Assembly (NCBI RefSeq): GCF_000816085.1
Contig: NZ_CP008747.1
Span: 2,356,001-2,420,000 of the forward strand
DNA from: Staphylococcus hyicus
GTDB taxonomy: Bacteria; Bacillota; Bacilli; Staphylococcales; Staphylococcaceae
Direction: 5' to 3'
Length of the DNA: 64,000 nucleotides
The notes under the pieces were generated by a model. That model was not told where the DNA came from, made no database searches, and saw nothing but the letters and a program-made list of their open reading frames with translations. This document shows, piece by piece, positions 55,817 through 64,000 of this stretch (positions are counted from its first letter, which is position 1; each line of letters begins with the position of its first letter). Both the position numbers and the translations under genes were made by a program.

Positions 55817-56169
55817 TTTTTACTCCCCTTTATCTCAGTATAGATGCTTGTTTATTACTTGTACTAAACCCATCCCCATTATTCTGTATTTCTCTTATGA
55901 ACAATTTACATAATTCTTAGTATATGAGATATCTTGCAATTATTTTTTATTATGTTACAACATACACCCATGTGACTATTTTAAATTACGTGAGAGGTTT
56001 AGGGAGTTTTAACTTGATGTGTTCAGCTTCGTAAATTAATTTGAATGATTTGATGAAATTCTTTTCTATTTTATTTGATACATTAAAAAAATTCCTTTCC
56101 AAATATTCAGAATGCCGAAATATCATGGTATAATTAGTGAAGAAAATCACAAAGAGAAGGTTATAAATC
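55817..56169. other. Intergenic region of about 350 bp
   Basis: AT-rich DNA between divergent genes. It must contain both promoters. No gene, repeat or clear operator was recognised; a 61-codon open frame on the minus strand lacks a ribosome site and looks fortuitous. Confidence 0.5.
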
Positions 56170-57090
56170 ATGAGACTTCAAAACATACCATTAGTATCAT
56201 CAGGACTGGTCTTAGGTTTATTAGGGCTAGGGAATTTATTAAAAGACGTATCGCTTAGTTTGAATGCATTATGCGGAATTTTAGCTATCCTCGTTTGGCT
56301 TCATCTTTTATACAGTATGTTCAATAATGTGAATCATGTTAAAAATCAATTAAATAGCCCTCTTGTTTCTTCTGTGTTCACCACATTTTTCATGTCTGGT
56401 TTTTTAGGAACGACTTATTTGAACACGTTTTTCAGCCATATCTCCTTCATTCATCATCTCATCACACCTTTATGGCTTCTATGCCTTATTGGAATCTTGA
56501 CGCATATGATTATTTTTTCGCACAAATATTTAAAGTCGTTCTCTCTTGAAAACGTATATCCTTCTTGGACTGTACTTTATATTGGTATAGCGATTGCGGG
56601 ATTAACAGCGCCAGTAAGCGGCTATTTTTTTATAGGTAAATTAACAGTGATTTATGGTTTTTTAGCCACATGCATCGTCTTACCACTGGTTTTCAAACGT
56701 TTAAAGGTCTATCCTTTGCAAACGTCCATTAAACCAAACACATCCACCATTTGTGCGCCATTTTCCTTAGTGGCTGCTGCCTATGTTTTAGCTTTTCCTG
56801 AAGCACATGTGTTTGTCGTCATACTTTTTCTTATTCTGTCTCAAATGTTTTATTTTTATATTGTTTTTCAACTTCCAAAATTATTAAGAGAACCGTTTTC
56901 ACCCGTATTTTCAGCATTTACATTTCCTTTAGTTATCTCAGCAACGGCTTTAAAAAATAGTATGCCTATACTCATATTTCCGGAAATTTGGAATGGGCTC
57001 TTAATGTTTGAAACGGTATTGGCAACTGTAATCGTATTTAGAGTATTTTTCGGTTATATACATTTATTCTTAAAACCAGTGGAAAAATAA
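56170..57090 (+). CDS. TDT-family transporter (tellurite-resistance/dicarboxylate type)
   Basis: A membrane protein of 306 residues with about ten spans, of the TehA/Mae1 (TDT, SLAC1-fold) family. The N-terminus is NIPLVSSGLVLGLLGLGNLL, with the family GLxGLGN, and LTAPVSGYFFIGKLTV matches an inner span. The substrate is not known; relatives carry C4-dicarboxylates, tellurite or anions. AGAAGG precedes the ATG. Confidence 0.85.
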   Translation: MRLQNIPLVSSGLVLGLLGLGNLLKDVSLSLNALCGILAILVWLHLLYSMFNNVNHVKNQLNSPLVSSVFTTFFMSGFLGTTYLNTFFSHISFIHHLITPLWLLCLIGILTHMIIFSHKYLKSFSLENVYPSWTVLYIGIAIAGLTAPVSGYFFIGKLTVIYGFLATCIVLPLVFKRLKVYPLQTSIKPNTSTICAPFSLVAAAYVLAFPEAHVFVVILFLILSQMFYFYIVFQLPKLLREPFSPVFSAFTFPLVISATALKNSMPILIFPEIWNGLLMFETVLATVIVFRVFFGYIHLFLKPVEK

Positions 57091-57301
57091 AAAATCCATA
57101 TCGGGACTTTGAATATTCCCTTTACACAGGGTCAAACATATAAGCCACTCTCGAAAATGAATAATAACGTACTTTAGTGATATATTTATTTGTAAATCTA
57201 ATTACTTTATGTTATGGTTTATTTAATTTATAATTATCAGAAAATTAAAAAATATTATGATATGCGACATTAAATATTATTTTATAATGGGAGGACTATC
57301 T

Positions 57302-58132
57302 TTGCTTGAATCAAACCTTTCGATAATAGCAAGTACTTTAACAATCATAGGTTTTTTCATTAGTATTTTTATAAAGCAACATTCCATCAATAATAGCCAG
57401 AAAATTAATGGCAATAATAGCTCAATCAATAATCACCAAAGTTTTATTATCAATGAAAATAATACATATAATGATGTTAAAAACCTAATAAATAACCAAA
57501 ATACCGAAAATGAATGGTTAAATACATTTTTAATATTGGGTGTTTTTTTGGTTACAATTACATTATTCATTAAGTTTAATCACTTAATAATAACGATTTC
57601 TTGTTTATTTACCTTGATTACTAGTTTTATAATCTGGACCAAGTTAGTAAAATATCATTTATCAATGAGAGCTTTTTTATTTTACGCTATTAAGTATATT
57701 TTAATATCTTCAATTTTATTAACCGGATTATTCTTTAATCCTGTCTTAGTTTCAAATTTAGAAAACAATCTTCCACCACTCGACAAAAGTAATTCTATAT
57801 CATTTATTATTTCAATATTTACAATGTCCACGTCAACATATACGTATTTAAAGAATTTAGGTATTCCAAGTTATGAAACATTTGTGATATTTTTTCGTTT
57901 TTTATCATTAATATTTATATATTTAATGCTCTATGATGATATTAAGAAGAATAGTTTTTTAAAGAAAACAGCACAATTCTATAAAAACACCGGTCGATTA
58001 TTTTTTTCATATTTCCTTTTATCCTTATATTTATGTTCAGTTTTATATTTAATGCATTTTTATCATTTCCAAGGTTTTACAAGAACTATATTAAATCCAG
58101 TATTTGATTGGTTAGGTATTCCACATAAATGA
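57302..58132 (+). CDS. Multi-pass membrane protein with an Asn-rich segment
   Basis: The start is a TTG at 57302-57304, 7 bases after GGGAGG (an ATG at 57287 would overlap that site). The product has about 276 residues: one N-terminal span (LSIIASTLTIIGFFISIFI), then an Asn-rich polar segment about residues 28-66 (NNSQKINGNNSSINNHQSFI), then six or so further spans to the C-terminus (NPVFDWLGIPHK). Asn-rich strands of this kind occur in membrane-anchored proteins of accessory and phage-defence loci. No family is recognised. Strongly AT-rich. Confidence 0.7.
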   Translation: MLESNLSIIASTLTIIGFFISIFIKQHSINNSQKINGNNSSINNHQSFIINENNTYNDVKNLINNQNTENEWLNTFLILGVFLVTITLFIKFNHLIITISCLFTLITSFIIWTKLVKYHLSMRAFLFYAIKYILISSILLTGLFFNPVLVSNLENNLPPLDKSNSISFIISIFTMSTSTYTYLKNLGIPSYETFVIFFRFLSLIFIYLMLYDDIKKNSFLKKTAQFYKNTGRLFFSYFLLSLYLCSVLYLMHFYHFQGFTRTILNPVFDWLGIPHK

Positions 58133-58189
58133 CAGTCAAATAAAACTATTTTTCATTTTCCCTATGCTAACTAATTCATTAAAGTTTTG

Positions 58190-58799
58190 ATAAATCCATA
58201 AATTTGAAATCGATATCATAATAAAGCAACGGAGTTTCTATTCTTTTATGACAGCCTTTATAATAAAATTTCAAGCATTGAATGGCATGCATGATGGTAA
58301 ATCAATTTTTTTACATCCTTAGATTAATGATTTTAATAATTCACTCACAATTTATAGCACAAAAATTGGTGCAATGAGCAAGCTATTGTAATGTATCAAG
58401 ATAATATTAAAATAGAGACATCTTACCCTACGATATCAGTCACAGATAGAAGGTGTAAAATACTACGTAAGGTTATTTTAGAAAATAAACAATAGATCAA
58501 AGGATAAAATGTATGTTGATAGAAGCTTTATTTCAATAAACCACAGGGGCAACCCTATGTCGCTATCTAGCATAAATAGGAACATGTAGCAAAATGCCAA
58601 AAATGTGGGGATAAATAAGCATGTAACAACCTCCTCAATAAGACACAACCATTTATCGTTTATAGATGATTAGGTGTTGCGTGATATAATGAATCAAGTA
58701 GGTCATTCAGACTCTAACACAACTCTACAGATAGACTCACATGTAAATACATAAAAGGATAAAAATATGATGAATAAACTTGAAGCGGTGGGGATATAA
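58190..58799 (+). pseudogene. Decayed phage-type tyrosine recombinase (integrase), 3' two thirds
   Basis: Segments in shifting frames line up with a staphylococcal phage/island integrase: FIIKFQALNGMHDGKSIFL (about 58257), YQDNIKIETSYPTISVTDRR and CKILRKVILENK, then MYVDRSFISINHRGNPMSLS (58510), VGINKHVTTSSIRHNHLS, VGHSDSNTTLQIDSHV, and a terminal MMNKLEAVGI ending at 58799. There are several in-frame stops and at least two frameshifts. Catalytic positions are changed: the first Arg region reads NGMHDGK, the HxxR His is Ser (TTSSIRH) and the Tyr position reads Asp (LQIDSHV). The N-terminal core-binding region is missing. The end runs into the ribosome site of the next gene. Confidence 0.85.
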
Positions 58800-58800
58800 A

Positions 58801-60252
58801 TTGAAAGAAGAATATTTAATAAATGTAGTTAATGAAAAAATTACAAATGGTATCGAAGACACTGTTACAGAATTTAAAGTTAACAATAAGGAACCTGATA
58901 TGATTGGAGAATATATTTCTGCATTAAGTAATTCAGCTACATTAGCAGATAAAGATTATGCATATGTTATTTGGGGTGTTGAAGATGAGAAAAAAAGCAT
59001 AGTTGGTACCGAATTCAATCATAATGAAATTAAAGTAGGTAACGAAGAGTTATTAAGTTGGTTAAATAGAGTAATAAAGCCTTCTCTTCATTTTAGTTTT
59101 CACAGTATTCAAATAGATGAACATAACCTTACAATTCTACGTATACCTAAAGCTACACATCAACCTATTGCGTTTAAATCAACAGAGTATATTAGGATTG
59201 GTTCATACAAAAAAAAGTTAAAAGATTTTCCTGAAAAAGAAAAAAACCTTTGGAAAAAATTTCAACATTTACCTTTTGAACTTCAAATAGCAATGGATGT
59301 TGAAAACTATGATGATATTTTCGAATTATTAAATTATTCATCTTATTTTAACCTATTAAACCAACCTGTGCCAGATAACGAACATTTAATAATAGAAAAC
59401 TTTATTAATGATGATTTAATAAAAGAAAAAGATGGTAAAATATCAATCACAAATTTAGGTGCCTTATTATTTGCTAAAAACTTAAATGATTTCAAACATC
59501 TAAAAAGAAAAGCACCTCGTGTTATTAAATACAAAGGGAACAGTAAAGTTGAGACCTTACATGAACAAATAGGTATAAAAGGATATGCTGCGGGATTTGA
59601 AGGTTTAATCAAATATATTAATAATCAATTACCTAGAAATGAAGTTATAGGGGAAGCTCTTAGAAAAGAAGTACCTATGTATCCTGAACTAGCTGTAAGA
59701 GAATTAGTAGCAAATGCCCTCATTCATCAAGACTTTACTGTTGGTGGAACCGGACCTGTAATTGAAATATTTGAAAATCGAGTTGAAATTGTTAATCCAG
59801 GAACACCACTAATAAAAGTAGAACGATTACTAGATTCTCCTCCTAAATCAAGAAATGAACTTCTAGCCTCTCTTCTTAGACGAATGGGAATCTGTGAAGA
59901 ACGAGGCACAGGGATTGATAAAGTAGTAGCTCAGACTGAAGCTTATCAATTACCAGCACCAACTATTGACTTATATGATGAACACGTAAAAATCACTTTA
60001 TTATCATATAAAGATTTAAATGATATGAGCAAAGAGGAAAAAATACATGCAACTTATATGCATGCATGTTTAAAATATGTGGAGAAAATTTATATAACAA
60101 ATCAAACACTAAGAAAGCGTTTTGGTCTTGATGACAAACAGAATTCTGTTGCTTCTAGAATTATTAAAGAAGCTCTTAATGATGGAGTTATCAAGCCTGT
60201 TGACCCTGACACTAGCCCTCGCCACATGAAATATAAACCATATTGGGCTTAA
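58801..60252 (+). CDS. AlbA_2 (Schlafen-type) ATP-binding regulator
   Basis: The protein has 483 residues: an N-terminal AlbA_2 nucleic acid-binding domain (about 1-120: EDTVTEFKVNNK, YVIWGVEDEKKSIVGTEF), a central helical part, a GHKL/HATPase_c_4 ATP-binding region (VRELVANALIHQDF near 298-311, EERGTGIDKVV near 364-374), and a C-terminal winged helix (TLRKRFGLDDKQNSVASRII). Such proteins are called RecG-like or Schlafen-like regulators and are frequent on mobile islands. The start is a TTG 7 bases after GGTGGGG, directly behind the decayed integrase; an in-frame GTG further upstream lies inside the integrase end. Confidence 0.85.
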   Translation: MKEEYLINVVNEKITNGIEDTVTEFKVNNKEPDMIGEYISALSNSATLADKDYAYVIWGVEDEKKSIVGTEFNHNEIKVGNEELLSWLNRVIKPSLHFSFHSIQIDEHNLTILRIPKATHQPIAFKSTEYIRIGSYKKKLKDFPEKEKNLWKKFQHLPFELQIAMDVENYDDIFELLNYSSYFNLLNQPVPDNEHLIIENFINDDLIKEKDGKISITNLGALLFAKNLNDFKHLKRKAPRVIKYKGNSKVETLHEQIGIKGYAAGFEGLIKYINNQLPRNEVIGEALRKEVPMYPELAVRELVANALIHQDFTVGGTGPVIEIFENRVEIVNPGTPLIKVERLLDSPPKSRNELLASLLRRMGICEERGTGIDKVVAQTEAYQLPAPTIDLYDEHVKITLLSYKDLNDMSKEEKIHATYMHACLKYVEKIYITNQTLRKRFGLDDKQNSVASRIIKEALNDGVIKPVDPDTSPRHMKYKPYWA

Positions 60253-60261
60253 TAAAAGTTT

Positions 60262-60371
60262 ACTTGCACGTTACTTGCACGTTGCTTGCACGTTGCTTGC
60301 AAAATCCGATGTTAAATTGTAATAACCCTTGATACTATGCGGTTTCCTTGTATTAATTTTACTTGCACGTT
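60262..60371 (+). repeat. 11-bp direct repeats between the AlbA_2 gene and guaA
   Basis: ACTTGCACGTT occurs at 60262-60272 and 60273-60283, then GCTTGCACGTT at 60284-60294 and a partial GCTTGC at 60295. Another exact ACTTGCACGTT lies at 60361-60371, followed by a degenerate half (ACTTACAT). The units are perfectly phased at 11 bp. They lie in non-coding DNA just after the AlbA_2 stop codon and could be protein-binding direct repeats. Confidence 0.85.
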
Positions 60372-60461
60372 ACTTACATATGTATTTACAATTAATAATT
60401 CGAAAAAATATTTTTTAGCTATTACTACGTAAACACTTTGTCGTATCTCCCACCCTCAATC

Positions 60462-60507
60462 CACAAAAACAACCCTCTAACCATTGCGGTTAAAGGGCTG
60501 TTTGTTT
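60462..60507 (-). terminator. Terminator of the guaBA operon
   Basis: Hairpin AAACA.CCCT..AACC / GGTT..AGGG.TGTTT (60467-60503) with a T-rich minus-strand tail (GTTTTTGTGG) lies directly after the guaA stop codon. Confidence 0.8.
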
Positions 60508-60515
60508 TCGTATTA

Positions 60516-62057
60516 TTATTCCCACTCGATTGTGCTTGGGGGTTTTGATGTGATGTCATACACGACGCGGTTAACGTGATCCACTTCGTTTACGATACGT
60601 GTTGAGATTTTTTGTAGAACTTCCCAATCGATACGTGCGAAGTCACTTGTCATACCATCAATTGACGTTACGGCACGTACACCGACTGTGTAGTCATACG
60701 TACGGTAGTCTCCCATTACACCAACTGAACGGATATCTGGTAATACTGTAAAGTATTGCCAAATGTCACGCTCTAAGCCTTCTTCACGGATGACTTGGCG
60801 TAAAATCGCATCGGATTCACGAACGATTTCTAATTTTTCTTCTGTGATTTCACCTAGGACGCGGATACCTAATCCTGGACCTGGGAATGGTTGTCTCCAA
60901 ACGAGGTGTTCTGGAATACCTAATTCGATACCTAATGCACGTACTTCATCTTTGAATAACGTGTTGATAGGTTCGATTAATTCGAATTCCATATCTTCTG
61001 GTAAGCCACCTACGTTATGGTGAGATTTGATCGTTTGTGCAGTTTTTGTTCCTGATTCGATGACGTCTGTGTAGAGTGTGCCTTGTGCAAGGAAGTCTAC
61101 GCCTTTTAATTTTGAAGCTTCATCATCGAAGACGTAAACGAATTCGTTACCGATAATTTTACGTTTTTGTTCTGGATCTGATACGCCTGCAAGTTTTGAC
61201 ATGAAACGGTCTTGTGCGTTCACACGAATGATGTTCATGTTGAAGCCTTCACCGAATTGTTCCATTACCATGTCGCCTTCACCTTTACGTAAAAGACCGT
61301 GGTCAACGAAGATACATGTTAATTGATCGCCTATCGCTTTGTGTAATAATACCGCAACTACAGAGGAGTCTACCCCACCGCTCATTGCGCAAAGCACGCG
61401 ACGGTCGCCGACTTTTTCACGGATTTTTTCGACTTCGATATCGATGAAGTTTTCCATCGTCCACTCGCCTGTACAGTTACATACGCGACGTACAAAGTTA
61501 CGTAATAAGTCATTACCAAATTCTGTATGACGCACTTCTGGGTGGAATTGTACACCGTAAATACGACGTGATTTGTCTTCGATGGCCGCATATTGGGTGC
61601 TTGGGCTATCTGCAATCACTTCAAAGCCTTCTGGAATTTCGATGACTTTATCAGAGTGACTCATCCAAACCGTTTGTTCTTCTGGTAAACCGAAGAATAA
61701 CTCGTCTGATTTTGCGTTGATCGTCGCTTTTCCGTATTCACGTTCGTTCGCACGCTCAACTTTACCACCTAATAATTTTGTCGTTAATTGCATACCGTAA
61801 CAAATGCCTAATACAGGAATACCTAAGTTGTAGATTTCCGTATCAATAGTAAACGCATCCTCTGCGTAAACAGAGTTTGGTCCACCTGATAAAATAATCC
61901 CTTTTGGATTCATTTTTTTAATTTCTTCAATTGAAATTTCGTGATCGTGTAATTCACTGTACACGCCCATTTCACGAATACGACGTGTAATCAGTTGGTT
62001 ATACTGACTTCCGAAGTCTAGGACAAGAATTAGTTCTTGTTCTTTTGCCATTTCCAT
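60516..62057 (-). CDS. guaA: GMP synthase (glutamine-hydrolysing)
   Basis: Converts XMP to GMP using glutamine and ATP. It has 513 residues: a class I glutaminase domain (catalytic Cys in GICYGMQL, His and Glu in [10 protein letters not shown]), an ATP pyrophosphatase domain with P-loop [11 protein letters not shown], and a C-terminal dimerisation domain ending KPPSTIEWE. The ATG at 62055-62057 (MEMAKEQ) is chosen, 7 bases after AAGGAGT. It lies 20 bp after guaB. The 3' end borders the accessory region with the integrase remnant. Confidence 0.98.
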   Translation of the reverse strand: MEMAKEQELILVLDFGSQYNQLITRRIREMGVYSELHDHEISIEEIKKMNPKGIILSGGPNSVYAEDAFTIDTEIYNLGIPVLGICYGMQLTTKLLGGKVERANEREYGKATINAKSDELFFGLPEEQTVWMSHSDKVIEIPEGFEVIADSPSTQYAAIEDKSRRIYGVQFHPEVRHTEFGNDLLRNFVRRVCNCTGEWTMENFIDIEVEKIREKVGDRRVLCAMSGGVDSSVVAVLLHKAIGDQLTCIFVDHGLLRKGEGDMVMEQFGEGFNMNIIRVNAQDRFMSKLAGVSDPEQKRKIIGNEFVYVFDDEASKLKGVDFLAQGTLYTDVIESGTKTAQTIKSHHNVGGLPEDMEFELIEPINTLFKDEVRALGIELGIPEHLVWRQPFPGPGLGIRVLGEITEEKLEIVRESDAILRQVIREEGLERDIWQYFTVLPDIRSVGVMGDYRTYDYTVGVRAVTSIDGMTSDFARIDWEVLQKISTRIVNEVDHVNRVVYDITSKPPSTIEWE

Positions 62058-62077
62058 AATGTGTACTCCTTTATCCC

Positions 62078-63562
<1,485 letters not shown>

Positions 63563-63579
63563 TCAAATTGATAGTTATA

Positions 63580-64000
63580 TTATTTCACATTTTCTTCGTT
63601 TTGTTGATAGTTTAGACCATTAAAAAATAAATTCAATATAATTGCAGAAATTGTACCTAAAACGATCCCATTTTGAGTAAACCATGCAAATTGATCGCCA
63701 AGCGCTTTAAACGCCTCTGGTACTGCTGTAATCCCTGCACCGAGACCGACCGAAATCGCGATGATCAATAAATTATTTTGGTTTTTAAAATTGATATCAC
63801 CGAGGATTCGTACACCGTATGCCATCACCATACCGAACATCGCTAACATCGCACCACCTAAGACAGACAATGGAATAATATTCGCAAGTGCGCCAATTTT
63901 AGGTATGCATCCACAAATGATAAGCATGATGACCATGCCGTAAATGACGTCATTTTTCTTTGCGCCTGACAATGATACAAGACCGACATTTTGAGAATAC
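63580..64000 (-). CDS. pbuX: Xanthine/purine permease (partial, N-terminus outside window)
   Basis: The C-terminal 140 or so residues of a nucleobase:cation symporter-2 permease (VFSQNVGLVSLSGAKKNDVI, then several spans and LNLFFNGLNYQQNEENVK). The NVGLV/SGA segment is the family signature preceding the substrate-binding helix. It ends 35 bp before guaB. In staphylococci the order xpt-pbuX-guaB-guaA is usually led by a guanine riboswitch, which would lie beyond the window. Confidence 0.92.
   Translation of the reverse strand, partial: YSQNVGLVSLSGAKKNDVIYGMVIMLIICGCIPKIGALANIIPLSVLGGAMLAMFGMVMAYGVRILGDINFKNQNNLLIIAISVGLGAGITAVPEAFKALGDQFAWFTQNGIVLGTISAIILNLFFNGLNYQQNEENVK

Noticed and set aside
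55986..56171. 61-codon minus-strand frame before the TDT transporter
   Set aside because: No ribosome site, overlaps the promoter region of the transporter and has no recognisable pattern.
58766..58799. Short leader peptide MMNKLEAVGI before the AlbA_2 gene
   Set aside because: The stretch fits as the C-terminal end of the decayed integrase, so it is a remnant rather than a leader.
60262..60371. CRISPR array
   Set aside because: The units are 11 bp and directly adjacent, without spacers, and no cas genes are present.

Overview
The window is a low-GC Firmicute chromosome segment and is clearly Staphylococcus. It carries a type VII (Ess) secretion locus beside essH and panBCD, the complete staphylopine operon cntKLMABCDFE, a von Willebrand factor-binding protein/coagulase pair, an IsdG/IsdI haem oxygenase, hyaluronate lyase and the pbuX-guaB-guaA purine operon. 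Two adjacent vWbp/coagulase genes, a hyaluronidase and gene order that departs from S. aureus suggest a coagulase-variable animal species (S. hyicus / S. agnetis / S. chromogenes / S. intermedius type). The species call is inference from content only. No rRNA, tRNA, CRISPR array or intact insertion sequence was seen.

Layout. 0-3.4 kb: a PPDK regulatory protein (cut by the window edge) and ppdK, with three CcpN-type motifs upstream. 3.5-20 kb: a minus-strand T7SS locus, esxA / esaA-essA-esaB-essB-essC, followed directly by an effector module. The module has two small helical LXG partners, an LXG protein with a glycine-rich membrane-type C-terminus, a membrane protein that is the likely immunity factor, two tandem 153-aa proteins and more small membrane proteins. 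It ends in two frameshifted genes, one of them a broken copy of the likely immunity gene. The divergent essH encodes the CHAP hydrolase linked to Ess secretion. 21-24 kb: panBCD facing a divergent panE. 24-26 kb: a guanidine-I riboswitch controlling an SMR exporter pair and probably two further genes, then a candidate sRNA. 26.9-36.1 kb: the staphylopine synthesis, export and import operon behind a Zur box and a Fur box. 36.3-37.7 kb: a lipoprotein gene with a frameshift in its signal peptide, and a HAD phosphatase.

37.9-48.8 kb is a virulence and iron stretch: two paralogous secreted coagulase/vWbp proteins with duplicated promoters carrying SaeR-like sites, a V8-type serine protease, a FhuD2-like siderophore-binding lipoprotein, a Fur-controlled DUF454 plus isdI-like pair, and hyaluronate lyase. 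48.9-53.1 kb: a SpoIIM-family membrane protein and a sucrose PTS locus (scrR, scrK, scrA) with a palindromic operator. 53.1-60.5 kb is AT-rich and accessory-looking: a membrane-anchored SAP-domain protein, small membrane proteins, a DUF2087 protein, a TDT-family transporter, an Asn-rich membrane protein, a decayed phage-type integrase and an AlbA_2/ATPase protein. It ends in 11-bp direct repeats beside the 3' end of guaA. 60.5-64 kb: guaA, guaB and the 3' part of the purine permease gene.

The best candidates for something new are the T7SS effector module (membrane-targeting LXG protein, adjacent multi-pass candidate immunity protein and its broken duplicate) and the guaA-proximal remnant island. 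All similarity statements come from recognising sequence, not from a database search.
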